Shown here piece by piece: positions 31,328 to 41,935 of a DNA stretch of 64,000 nucleotides (within the stretch, counting starts at the first letter, position 1; each line of letters starts with the position of its first letter). The notes under the pieces were generated by a model. That model was not told where the DNA came from. It worked only from the letters and a program-made list of their open reading frames with translations, and ran no database searches. Position numbers and translations under genes: made by a program. Origin of the DNA: Plasmodiophora brassicae. Lineage: Eukaryota; Endomyxa: Phytomyxea; Phytomyxea; Plasmodiophorida. The stretch covers positions 248,001-312,000 of the forward strand of contig CP145409.1 of NCBI GenBank assembly GCA_036867785.1, in the 5' to 3' direction.

Positions 31328-33650
31328 TTAGTTTATGGGGGCGGCAGCGAAGTCGCCGAGCTGTTCCAGGCGGGCGCTGAGGTAGGATTCGGGGGACGAG
31401 GCCGGCCATTCCCAGAACGGGATGGAGAGGAGGCGCCAGCCGGCCCACAGCAGGAGGCGCTGGCGCAGCTGGGCGCCGCCCGTCAGGATGCGACCTGCTA
31501 CGTAGCAGTGCGGGCTGAGGAGCACGATGCCGACGCGGTGCCGGGATCCAGGCGGGTTCACGGTCATGTGCAACCGGTACGCCGTCGTCGGGCAGAGGAC
31601 GTTGCGTTCAGTCCGGCCGGACTGGATCCGTGCCAGGGTGTCCTCGAGGTGGTCGAGCCAGCTTGACGGCGGTGCTCTTGGCGCGAACAGCATTGCGGAA
31701 TGTGACACGAGCTCGACAAGGCGGACGTCCGCGTCGTTGTCCTGCGGGAGCGCGTACCGCCGCATCCTGGTCCAGCACAGCGCCTGCCAGGTCTGGCGCA
31801 GCGAAGCGTCGGGCGGTTGCGTCTCTCGTGTCCGATGAAGGATAAGCGCCCACAGTGCAGATACATCGGCGCCTTCGACGTGCAATGCATCGGCGGCAGC
31901 GATTGCCCAGGCGGCACGAGACGCGACCGCTAACGAAGGCGTCCCGCTGAGAACCTTCTTGGTCGACACGGCCCAGAACTCGTCAGGGACAGTGAACACG
32001 TCTCGAGCGACAGCCCACATAACGGCAGCAATCTCTTCGGCGCTCGACGTCCTCGTCATACACCGCTCGACGAATACGCTCATGACGTCCGACCGAAGTG
32101 ACGACATCCTTGTCAGCAGCATGATCAGGGTTGCACGCTGCTTGGCGGTCAGTGCGTCGAGCGCGACGTCGTTGACACGCTCGACGAGTTCGAGTACGAT
32201 GGCGGCCGCCAAGGGCAGGCGTTCGTGTCCACGTCCAACCAAACTGTTGGCCATTTGGATCAGTGCGGGCGTGTCGAACTGGGCGACCCGGTTGAACGCC
32301 ATCGAGACAGCCTGCCCCAGCGGTGACTGCAGTGCAGGAATCGTCGGGTTCAACGCCAACGATTGAATCCAGGTGCGAAGCTCGACGGCAGTGAATCGCC
32401 ACTGCTCCTGATCCAGACGAATCGCAATGGCAGTGGCTAGCGACGGGTTCTTCTTCAGCGTGCGAAGGAACGCGCTCCCGAGAGCAACGAGCCGATCCGA
32501 CGGCAGGGCATCGATTCGGTGCAGGACGCAGCTCGACAAACGCGTTTGCAGGCCAATCGTGCAACCATCGCCGACAACGTCGCCGTTGCGAACAAATACG
32601 CGAACGATATCAGACAGGAGGCCCGGAGGGATAGCCATCAGGTTGCACGGCGCTAGGCGCGCTCGTGTGGTGATAAAAAGGGACCGGGCACCAATCGTCT
32701 TACGAAGGTCGACATGCCGGATGAAGGCGATGCAAAGCGCGACCAAGTGCTCGACGGCGAACATCTCAGCGTTCTTCACAGCGTGCATGGCGATGCGCTC
32801 GAGCAGTCTGGCATCGCGCACATCGTCGCCAGACGTCAGGCTTCGCACCAGGTCAACGATAACGCTGGCCGGGACATCCTCCAGACGACAACGCCATAAT
32901 TGTCGGCATAAGGCGTCGATCGCGTCAGGTGCACATCGCGACATGGCGAACACGTGTAGCACGTCGCGAACCTCGACCGTTGTGAGGCGGTCAGCTTGGG
33001 ATGCCGCTTGAGAGATGACGCGCGCGTAGAACTCAACGTTGTCGTATCCAGCACTGACCAGATGCGTCGCCATAGCGACCAGCTTCGAGCAGGGCATTGT
33101 GTCTAGGCGGTTCAACGTGGCCAGCGCCATCTGGTCGAGGCAGAACGGGTCCCGCCATGACAGCGACGACGATTTCGTGGCGAACGGTATCGCCATTCGA
33201 ACGAGATCGCCATGGCTAAGCTGATGCGCACTTCGAAGCAACGACCGTGTGCGGTTCAGCGCCTTGACGACAACCGTGTCGGGGACCCTGACAGCAGAAG
33301 GTCAGAACGCACCAACGCCGCTGGAGCGGTGTGTAAGGGGACGCACACCCATTGCGCTCTCTGTAACTCGATGATCACTCGGGCAAGCGGACGGGGCCTG
33401 AACTTTCGCAGACAGGGCAGAAGTCGCCGCATGAAAATGCCAGGCAGAGCGTCATCTTGGTCAGACGTGGTCCTCTCCAGCTCGACTACCCGCAACGCAC
33501 GACATGAGTAACGGCATCAACCGAGCGCAACGTCGCCCCGCTGCCTACCCGACCTGCACGATGAAGTACGGCGGCCAGTTCGAAATCACTGGGAACTCGT
33601 GACGCGACCAGCGCCGATCGCACGCTTTGGAACGCGCGCTGCTGTGCCAT
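31328..33650 (-). CDS. RAP-domain protein, probably in mitochondrial RNA metabolism
   Basis: Three-exon model: 33650-33522, 33480-33293, 33230-31328 (introns 41 and 62 nt); 739 aa. The long middle is a helical repeat region like that of FASTK/OPR-type RNA-binding proteins (many LVRMAIPFA, LVALGSAFLRTL-type helices). The C-terminus has a RAP domain: GIVLLSPHCYVAGRILTGGA, LRQRLLLWAGWRLLSIPFWEW. RAP proteins act on organelle RNA, and the N-terminus (MAQQRAFQSVRSALVASRV) could be a mitochondrial presequence. The second join (SDLL to AHQLSHGD) is well supported by phase. The first is ambiguous: several acceptors near 33470-33490 keep the frame. The gene is divergent from the LRR gene with only ~150 bases between starts. 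Confidence 0.7.
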
Positions 33651-33797
33651 CGTGGACGACGACGACCACTCGCCCCGGCGACCCCTAATTTGAGAGGCGC
33701 CCCACTCAGCGTTCCGTAACGAAGATTCCATTGGGTTCCAGTCTGTCGCGTGCCTACCGTTCAGTATAACAATTCCTGCCTGGGATCGGGTCGTGGA

Positions 33798-35298
33798 ATG
33801 TTGCTGAACTGGGCCGACGAACCCGAGGTGGTCAGCGACCCGTATTCGGTGTTGCCGGTCTGTACCGGGAAGACGATTCGCGAGTGCACGGCGATACACC
33901 TGGGCGGCCGGAACATTACGCGCATCGACCATTTCGAGAGGTTCGTCAACCTGAACGTCCTCTACCTGAACGACAACCGGATTCAGCGCGTCGACAATCT
34001 GGAGAGCTGTTTCCGGCTCAGGGAGCTGTACCTGAACAACAATCGGGTCAGCACGCTGAAGACCGAATCGTTCGCCGCCCTACACTACCTGAAGCGGTTG
34101 TCCCTATCCGGGAACCGACTGAAGAACCTCCTCGAGACGTTGCCGCTTCTCAAGCACATGACGCAGCTAGACAATTTGGGTACGATGATGGCGGCGGGGG
34201 GCTTCAGGTTGCCTCGCCTATCGTTAAACGGATGGGGATTGCAGATCTGGAGGGCAATCCTCTGGCCAAGGAGCTCAACTACCGCCTTCACGTCATCCAT
34301 CATGTCCCGACGCTAACAGTCCTGGACCACGCCTGTACGACGGCGCTCAAACGCGCCCACTGTGACCTTGTCGATTAAGGAAGTGCAGATGTGACGCAGG
34401 AGGAGCGAGCCCAGGCGGAACGGTTGTACGCCGACCTGATCCGCAACGGTACCGTCCCCCCGGAGCCTCGCCGCGCCCCTGTGCGCCCAGCCTTAGCGTT
34501 CGGTAAGAAGAAACCCGACTGGACGCCGCATAGACGCGGCAGTCGTGCTGGTCAGCAATCAGAATTGTCCAAGACCATAATCGCTGATGCTGAGGTTGGA
34601 CCACATGCGCCCATCCTGGACGCGACCTGGTTCGCTAACTTGATGGTTGCGTTGTGCAGCGCCTCAAGGCGAAACGGGCCCAGGAACGTCGGGCTGACCT
34701 ACTGAGGCAGTACGGGGACAACGGCGAGAAGAAGTACGCCAGCACAGATGCACCTCCACGACCTCGTTGGTTCCTGGACGGCGTCCCGGGACAGTCACTC
34801 GACTTCTGGGACAAGATTGAAACTGGAGACGATTTCAGAAAGGTGCCGCTGAGCACAATCCCTGCTCTAAGGTGAAGTGAACACGCCTGCAGGTGCTGGA
34901 TAAGGCGTTCCCCGGAGATGAAGATCGCGTTATTCGTCTTCCGGAGCTGAACGCTGTCCTGATCGGGGATATGGGCCTTGGACGCCAACCAGATCGTTCA
35001 CAAGTGGAAAAGGTGCATCGATAGTGTCCTGGATGTGCTCGTCGTTACTCAGTAATCTGTTTAGGAGCTTTCATCGTGGACGAAAATCGACCCTGCTGAT
35101 CCGGACCCGGCAATGAAGAAGTCGGACGTTGTTGCTAAGTTTGCCCGTTTGACCTGGTCGCCTATTGCCCGGGCCAGGCTATTGGCACTACGCGAACGTT
35201 TATACGCCACTGCCCAGGATCTGGCCGCACAAGGTAACGAGTCTGAAGCCGCCCAAATTGTCACTTCGGCTGCGTCGCTCGAGCCGCTTCTTCAATAA
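33798..35298 (+). CDS. Leucine-rich repeat protein with C-terminal extension
   Basis: Six exons: 33798-34179, 34245-34334, 34389-34594, 34660-34842, 34893-35012, 35065-35298 (introns 65, 54, 65, 50 and 52 nt); 404 aa. Residues ~35-150 carry SDS22-type LRRs (LNVLYLNDNRIQRVDNL; LRELYLNNNRVSTL; LKRLSLSGNRL; LDLEGNPLAKE). They end in the LRR-cap-like VPTLTVLDHAYVTQEER. The rest is a basic helical extension (RLKAKRAQERRADLLRQYGD), then FLDGVPGQSLDFWDK and a final helical pair (RLLALRERLYATAQDLAAQG). All five joins are in phase, and the second restores the cap motif. The exact family is not identified; similar proteins often serve in flagella or phosphatase regulation. An upstream in-frame ATG at 33750 is possible. 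Confidence 0.78.
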
Positions 35299-35506
35299 GA
35301 AATGCCTATCTTCGATGTGTCACATTGTATATGAGATTTAGGAAACACAGACGCTGTCGGTACCATCATATCGCGAAGTGGATCGATCGGCGTACAGGGA
35401 CGTAGTGGATTTGTATAGGCATCAAGAAGGACATCGCTCGCGTTGCGCGGTTCCCAGCCGCCTGCATGGACGCGTGAGAGTTGGTCACGTTGCACCCTGT
35501 CCAGCG

Positions 35507-37336
35507 ATGTCGGAATCCGACTTCCAGATCCAGGTGGAGAACTTTCTCCACATTAAGATGACGGATTTACAATACTGGGTATTCGTCGTCGTTCCCGCTC
35601 TAACTGTCCTCTTCATGTTCCTGTTGGTATCCCGAATTTGGAGAAACGTCGAGAGACGGGACTCCCGGTTCTGTTTATACGCGATGGTTCTGTTGATTAC
35701 CGGCGTCTGCGTCATTCGGGCGTTTATCGCCACACTGAACATCATCGACCAATGGGGCAAATTCCCATCTGTCGTCCGGCCTGTGATCAGCACGCTACCG
35801 ACCATTCTCCAGTTCTTCCTGTTTACGATACTGATCTTGATCTTGCACGCGTCAACAGAGCCGCTGACGTGTTTGGCCGACGTTCCTGGATTTTTCCGAT
35901 TCCACAAGCCGTTTATCCTGTTGACCTTCTTCTTGGGAGTGTCCGATGTTGGGCTATCCATGGAAGGAGAGCGAGACCCGTCGACAAATTACTTCGCCCT
36001 TTCGCTTATCGTTGCCGGGTCAATCGGCGGCATCTGCAGCCTCTACTTCCCACTGCTAAGCCTCTGGGTCACGAGCTCTCTCGGTACCGTTATGTGCTAT
36101 TGTTGCCTGGTCCCGCCTCTTTGACATGATCGGCAGGACACTGGGAGGCTGGTGAGGATACCGTCCTGGAGAAGGCATACTTTGCTGTGACGAAATCGGT
36201 CGCCCGGCTCGGCACAGTCTTCAGTCTGTTCCTATTGGTCCAGAGCGGGTTGACTGTTCTGTCCGGAGTCAGCCAAGCGACCTACAGCGACCACCAAGTT
36301 TTATTCAAATACCTGTTTGCCGCATGCGAGATCGGCGTTGTCTGGGCCACCATGATCTTCATCTGGTGGCAGTCGTCAGTCACGCCAGATTTATGTGCAG
36401 CCGGTTTGATATCTGAAATGTTTTGCCTGTCGATACAGACACATGATCCACAAGGCGAACGTATTTCCTGTGTCATTCCATGAGATTGAAGGCAACCATG
36501 AAGATGTCCAGAGCGGATGGGCTATGCAACTCGTTCTGGGATACGCTGTGACCAACAGCGTTTGCCCCTGCTTCCCGTTCAAGAAAGACGAGGTGCGACC
36601 CGTTCCGGCTTACAAACCCAGAGAAGCAGTGAAGCCGGATGATGAAGCCAGCAACAACAAGGAGGAGATTGCCCACAGAAGAGCCCCTGCCGAGAACGGT
36701 ATTGCATCCGGGTCGAAACTAGACGGCGTCCAGGCGAAACCGGGACCGGCGGTCACCTCCCTGCCGCAGGCATCCACACCGACAGATGACGCTCCTCATC
36801 AGGCAGTTGCCGTGTCAGACATCAAGCCCGCTGTCAGCACAACGTGGACCGCGTCACCGAGCGCCCAAACGTCACCATCGGGCAAACGCTCCATTTCACA
36901 GGGGGCAAAGGTGCGTTGGCTAATCACCTTTGATGATCGTATCGTTACCGGTGGCACACTGTAGGGAAGTGGAAAACATGGTCCTAAAGGCGAGGAGCTG
37001 CGTAAACAGCAGCTTCAGGTATGTGAGCGCTTTCAGCAGAAGAAGGGCTCGTGCACAGGAAACGGCTGACTGGCTGGATCACAGTTAACCCTGAAAATCG
37101 TGAAGTTCCTTCTGCAGTGCATGAGTGCGTCGCCTAAATGGCAAGCGTCAGCAGTGGCCAACGATGCCGCTGAAAAGAAGAAGGTCGGCAAGCAAGTTGC
37201 TGTCCAGGTTCTCGGCATTTGGAAGAAATCAGGTTATCCCGACCCGGAGACCTTCCTCACGCCTTGGAGAAAGGTCCGAATCAGTATCATGCTCGACAAA
37301 ATGCTCATTGCCGGACCGACGAAGACCGCCAATTAA
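35507..37336 (+). CDS. Multi-pass membrane protein of unknown family
   Basis: Five-exon model: 35507-36083, 36137-36374, 36439-36910, 36965-37018, 37085-37336 (introns 53, 64, 54 and 66 nt); 530 aa. About seven hydrophobic helices: WVFVVVPALTVLFMFLLV, FCLYAMVLLITGVCVIRAFI, ILQFFLFTILILILH, FILLTFFLGVSDVGL, FALSLIVAGSIGGICSL, GTVFSLFLLVQSGLTVL and AACEIGVVWATMIFIWW. After the membrane part comes a long Pro/Ala/Ser-rich loop with TSPSGKRSIS, then a basic helical tail (ANDAAEKKKVGKQVAVQV). Seven helices and a long cytosolic tail would fit a receptor or a TMEM145/GPR-like protein, but no signature is recognised. The last two exons keep the frame, but membership of this gene is less sure than for the first three. 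Confidence 0.6.
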
Positions 37337-38017
37337 TAATATCACCATCTCCAGCCGATGATGGCCTCAGTGCTCAGTGTGGCAACATTCGAAACGGAAT
37401 AATCGCTTTCCCAAATTCGTCGTCAGCGGATGGTGTCTAAACACGCCTCGTTGAGGGCAAGACCAAAGCGCAGGCTGGCCGAGTACTTATGGCGGGCATT
37501 CTTGAAGAAGTTACGGCCAGCGTACCGTCTTCCTGATCGTGAGGTCATCTCCGGCCCATTGCTCCATGAGGAATGACGCTGTACAAAACAAAGACGTTCG
37601 TCAGCTGCAGCAAGCGTCCGCCATTGTGCCTTACTTTGGACGGTGCATGCAAGCAGGTCCTGCCAGCGGCCATCAGTTTCAGGGCTTGCATACCCGCGTT
37701 ATTGGTCGCACCGTAGATCGTCGTCAACAAGTGTGAACGGCAATGCCCGCCGGTAGAGCAAACGTCCCCGTAGAACATCAGCCTCCTCCATATCCTCAAG
37801 AGGTATGGATCAACACCAAGACGGAGCTCGGCTAGCCGAGCGAGCTCTTGATGCAGTGGCGTTTGACGCAAGGTTCGCGCATCTGATGACGAACGGGGCC
37901 AGAAGCCATGACGGGTGCGACAGCACCGCATGGCCTCAGTCTACTTCGTCCTGGGAACCGAATATACACCATACCTATGTTAAGTGGAAGACGAGCGCTC
38001 ACACAGCTGAAAAATAC
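37337..38017. other. Unresolved stretch, possible downstream exons of the BED-finger gene
   Basis: On the minus strand, open frames of up to 128 codons (37931-37545) contain readable segments such as LRIWRRLMFYGDVCST, which could belong to the BED-finger gene starting at 38188. I could not find a set of introns that joins them cleanly, so no exons are called here. Confidence 0.25.
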
Positions 38018-38188
38018 CAATTTGCATTTACTGGCATGACGACCCAGTACTGACAGTTTCGAGTACGCCACTCTGTCGGAGCAGTGGTTGCACTGTGCTC
38101 GGTCCACAGCGAGGCCGTCAGGTCTCGGAATACGCATGATGAACTGGCCAGGAATGCTGTCGCCCGGGCGCCCACGCTTGCGAGTCAT
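38018..38188 (-). CDS. BED-type zinc-finger exon, first exon of an incomplete gene model
   Basis: From the ATG at 38188 the frame runs MTRKRGRPGDSIPGQF and then a BED-type finger: AQCNHCSDRVAYSKLSVLGRH followed by SKCK, i.e. the C-x2-C ... H-x4-C pattern. RGRP at the start resembles an AT-hook. A GT donor at 38017 ends the exon (GTATTT). BED fingers are common in hAT transposases and in host genes derived from them. The downstream exons could not be resolved, so whether this is a transposon-derived gene, a remnant or an intact host gene is open. Confidence 0.5.
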
Positions 38189-38433
38189 CGGCGTGGAGCG
38201 CAGAGGGGGGCGAGCACGGTTCGCCGCCGTGAGGCCTGCGGCTGCAAGGCCAAGGGAACGGTACGCCCGGACATTATCGGGCTCCCATAAGTCATGACTC
38301 ATGAGTCCTGACGCATGTCATGAACCCCGTGCGTCAACGTTTTTCATTTTTGCTGGATTTCTCCGGTGGTTTGGGGGGTCCAACTCGGACCGGGGCCAGA
38401 CATGTTGCGGCGCCGCGTTACAAGGCATAGAGC

Positions 38434-39354
38434 ATGACGTTACCGCCGGGTGCCGTGAAGAACGTCGTGGTGACGGGCGGATCCAGCGGAATCGGCAGGT
38501 CGATCGTCGAGGCGTTCTGTGGCGAATCACACCGCGTTCTGTTCACGTATTTGCGGCATGCCGAGGCTGCGGCCCGCCTGGTGGAGCGGTATCCGACGGC
38601 GACGGCGGTGCGATGCGACCAGGGTGATCTCCGAAGTGTCGTCGCGCTCCATGATGACGTTGCTCGATGGCTTGATGGGCAACCGCTTGACGTGCTTGTC
38701 AACAATGCCGCGCTCGGGTCGCAGACTGTCTTGACCTACGAAAACCTTCGTGACAACGATGCTCGCGAACACTTAGACGCAGGCTCCAGGGGCGCCCATA
38801 TCCAGCAATTGTTGAGTAAGGCGTGTCGCGATGAAGCGCTGATGAGGGTGAACGCATTGGGGCCACTGTGGGTATCGGACGCGCTGATCCCGCTTATGTC
38901 TGGGCCGACCCGGGCCGTTGTCGTAATGGTGGGCTCAGTCGGAGGATCTTCCGGCGCTGTGTTTCCCGAATATCACCCTTCCGACCTGATGTCCAAAGCC
39001 GCTGTCGCTTACCTCACTCAGCACCTCGCCGCGGACCTCATCCGATCCCACGTGGATGTCGTCTGCGTGTCACCCGGTGCTACCGATACCGACATGATGA
39101 GAGCGTCCATGACGAACAAAGAGCTGGCGATGCCGATGACACGAGGCATGCTTGCCAAGGGGCGCTTGATCGATCCGCGAGAGATAGCTGACGTCATCTA
39201 CTGGATCTGTACGCAGGCTCAGGCTCGGGTATTCCATGGGGCCGTCCTTGACGCATCGATGGGACTAGCCTGTCGGCCCGGTCTTCAAACGGAACGCCCT
39301 TCCTATTCGGCGAACAATGCTTCGCCAACAAGGACCTCAGAGCCGGAGACTTGA
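38434..39354 (+). CDS. Short-chain dehydrogenase/reductase with atypical active site
   Basis: Intronless, 306 aa. The N-terminal cofactor motif TGGSSGIG (residues ~14-21) and the strand-4 motif NNAALG are classical SDR features. The catalytic Ser is in MVGSVGGSSG. The usual YxxxK is not present: the segment reads EYHPSDLMSKAAV, so the Lys has Asp, not Tyr, four residues before it, and the nearest Tyr is eight residues before the Lys. SPGATDTDM after strand 6 is again typical. Substrate unknown; an oxidoreductase with changed chemistry or a non-catalytic role is possible. The C-terminal ~30 residues are low complexity. Confidence 0.85.
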   Translation: MTLPPGAVKNVVVTGGSSGIGRSIVEAFCGESHRVLFTYLRHAEAAARLVERYPTATAVRCDQGDLRSVVALHDDVARWLDGQPLDVLVNNAALGSQTVLTYENLRDNDAREHLDAGSRGAHIQQLLSKACRDEALMRVNALGPLWVSDALIPLMSGPTRAVVVMVGSVGGSSGAVFPEYHPSDLMSKAAVAYLTQHLAADLIRSHVDVVCVSPGATDTDMMRASMTNKELAMPMTRGMLAKGRLIDPREIADVIYWICTQAQARVFHGAVLDASMGLACRPGLQTERPSYSANNASPTRTSEPET

Positions 39355-39733
39355 TCGGCGGCCCCCTCTATCTGTTTAAGAATGTAATTGAACTGACTAC
39401 CCGTTTCGGTGAATGCACATTAACGATTTCATATCTTTCGCGGGTACCGTCGTGTGATCGTGGGCACCTCCACTAATCATCGCACTAGACGACACACGCT
39501 TGGTGTCTTGACAATGATACGCGCTGCTGACTTGCGACTAGACAATGGATACTGGAAACTTGCCAGGGAACGATTACAAAGCCATGACGATAAAGGCAAT
39601 AGGTCCATGCAGGAACGGAATCTTGTTGACAAGGTTCGCCAGGCTGCCCAAGATGGACGCTGGAAGCAATGTGCCGGCCCTGCCCCTGCAAAGAAGTCCC
39701 CACCTCGTACGTTCTTATGTCCTCTGAGTTCAT
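39355..39733. other. Region upstream of the 108-aa gene, possibly holding its first exon
   Basis: An open frame from an ATG at 39514 runs to a GT donor after 39706 (GTACGT), and an acceptor at 39770 would join it in frame to the next gene, giving 160 aa (LVDKVRQAAQDGRW at the end of the exon). This alternative is as tidy as the single-exon model, and no protein likeness decides it. Confidence 0.3.
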
Positions 39734-40060
39734 ATGCCTTATGCTCCTTATAATTATGGACGATATTCAGACACTTCCCCAAGTGATATTAGGAAGCTTC
39801 GATCGTGGTTACCCACGTTGGACCAATCGAAGTCAGCTTCTGTGCGACTGGGGTACACTGTTGCCAAGATGGACGCTGAGTTAGAGCAAGCGGGTGTGCA
39901 CATGGATAACGTCGTGTCGTACATCAACGAGCAGATCGAGTACGCTGATGCGCTGGGAGAGCGGTTCCGCGATCAAGACACACAGGTTCATTGTGAAGCG
40001 TTGCGAATCCGCAAGAAGATTCAGCAAATGAGCAAGAATGCAGCTATTACTGGGTTATAA
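39734..40060 (+). CDS. Small helical protein of unknown function
   Basis: Open frame of 108 aa starting MPYAPYNYGRYSDTSPSD. After the Tyr/Pro-rich leader the protein is mostly helical and charged (DNVVSYINEQIEYADALGER, then ALRIRKKIQQMSKNA), compatible with a short coiled coil. It ends six bases before the stop of the minus-strand coiled-coil gene, so the two converge. A two-exon form starting at 39514 is equally possible. No family recognised. Confidence 0.5.
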   Translation: MPYAPYNYGRYSDTSPSDIRKLRSWLPTLDQSKSASVRLGYTVAKMDAELEQAGVHMDNVVSYINEQIEYADALGERFRDQDTQVHCEALRIRKKIQQMSKNAAITGL

Positions 40061-40065
40061 AACAA

Positions 40066-41778
40066 TTATTTGGGATTTACTTTTATCGATGCACGACGCG
40101 CCTTTACGTTGGTCCCGACAGATGCCCTGCGAGATGACGTCGTGTCATTTGCCAATGTCTGTCCTCGCCTGGGCACGGCTGCTGGGCGCGTCTGGCCTTC
40201 CAGACCGGCGGATGCATCAGCTTTGGGTGACGCACCAACGCGACCCAGTTGCCCCTGAAGGTGTTCCAGCCGGCGGTTCTGAGAGTCGATTTTCCTTGAC
40301 AATAAGTTCTCATTAGCCATTAAGTCCTTCACGTGGCGCAAAATCACTCTTACGTTTTCTGGCGCTCTATCTCAGCAGTGAGCTCGAGTTTCTGCTGCTC
40401 GAAGCGATGTCTCATCTCCTGCAATTCCTTGCGTAATTCGTATTCAAGAGCTTCCTTCCTCCTAAGGTCGCTGCAGACGGTTTTCAGGCATTTGCCAACG
40501 ATCACCACACCGGTTCGCCAGCTACCTCTCTAGCTGTGCGATATCGCTCTTGGCAAGCCCCAGATCACAGGTCAAAACGTCCAGCATCTGGTTAACCTTG
40601 CCAATTTGTGCTTGGGCATCCCTGAGTGCCAGGTTGTGTCGGTTTCCAATGACATTTGAAAAAGACTCCAGGAGCCACATACTGCTTCGCCCGATCGAGA
40701 TCTTGCTCATGTCGATTCTTGGTCTGCTCTAACGATGCAGCAAGAACTTGATTCTCGATTGTGAGTGTCTGACGAACATCCAGCAGCTGACCCTGAAGAC
40801 TCTCGACCTTCTGCAGTGCTTGATCCCTGGCAGCAGCGCCAATCAGGTTCCCTTCAACGTCGCGGCCAATGACTGACCTGCTCTCGGCAGCTTCTTTCAG
40901 CCTTATCGTTACCAGCTCCAGTAATTGCTGATGTGACTGTTTCTCATGCTCAATTTTCGCCTGGTATGACGTCTAGGCACACAACCGTAGCGAATCAACC
41001 GTTAGTCCAATTCGTCGACCTCACACGTAGCACAGCTTACCGTGACGATCTCGATTCGACGACTTATTTCGGTCCCTGCATCGTCAACTAATTTCTGTAA
41101 ACGGTCTATCTCTTCCGTCCTCTTCTTCGCATCGCGGTCTTGTCGTTCGATGACTCTCAGGCTGTTGTTCAGGCTCTCGCTAACTTTGTCAACCTGATGG
41201 CGAAGGGCATCCACCTCATCTTCGACACTTTTACATTCTTCGTGTTGCAATGTCAGTTCTTCCGCTGACCCTGCGAGCACGGTTTTGAACTCGCTAATGG
41301 CCCTAGCTGTGTCGGGCGACTCCTCAGCAATCCGTTCCTCAGCCTTCTTGACAACCAGTCGTAACGCCGATAAATCATTGGCCAATGAGTCACGTTCGGC
41401 AAAGGCCTCATTTGCCCTGTTCTCCAGTGCACCGCATTTCGATTTGTAATCCGCGATCGCCGCCAGATGCTCCTTGACAATCGCATCGACCTCGCCTCTG
41501 TGGTTCGCCTCTAACCTGCCCCTGTCCTGCTCTCGCAGCGCCTCGTTCTCCGCAATGACCTTCTTCAAATGTTGGTCCCTTCGGCGCAGCTCCTGCGTGA
41601 ACCAGAATTGCAACTCCTCTTTCGAACGTTCCACGGGGCCCTCGTTGCCAGCATCCATTCTTACAAGGGGCCGCGCCGCAATGCCACTCCACGCCTCTTT
41701 CCGAGACACTTCAGACACATGTGAACCCGGCACTACCCGAGAAACTGAATTAACGCCACTCCAGAGAGCGTGCGACAC
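40066..41778 (-). CDS. Long coiled-coil protein
   Basis: Five exons: 41778-41041, 40972-40683, 40621-40526, 40470-40354, 40294-40066 (introns 68, 61, 55 and 59 nt); 489 aa. From about residue 50 to 420 the protein is almost continuous heptad repeat (ELRRRDQHLKKVIAENEALRE; EVDALRHQVDKVSESLNNSL; LRKELQEMRHRFEQQ), with every join kept in phase across the helix. The tail is basic and Ser-rich (SSRRASVGTNVKARRASIKV), with two RRAS sites that fit basophilic kinase targets. The family is unknown, and a cytoskeletal or centriolar role is only suggested by the coiled coil. A later Met at 41658 could be the start. Confidence 0.8.
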
Positions 41779-41935
41779 TGCCTACCTCCATCATGGTATA
41801 CGCATCGTTTGCCGTTCATTGGGAAAAATGGCCTGTCTGCGGTCGACGTGGACACGTCCGTGTGAACTGATGTTGATCCACGGACAGTAAAATTTGGTCG
41901 GCCGAGGAGCAGTGGACCCGGCCGCAGGCGGCCCC

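Noticed and set aside
37545-37931. Transposase core downstream of the BED finger
   Set aside because: The 128-codon frame has no recognisable hAT catalytic or dimerisation motif, and no clean splice to the BED exon was found.
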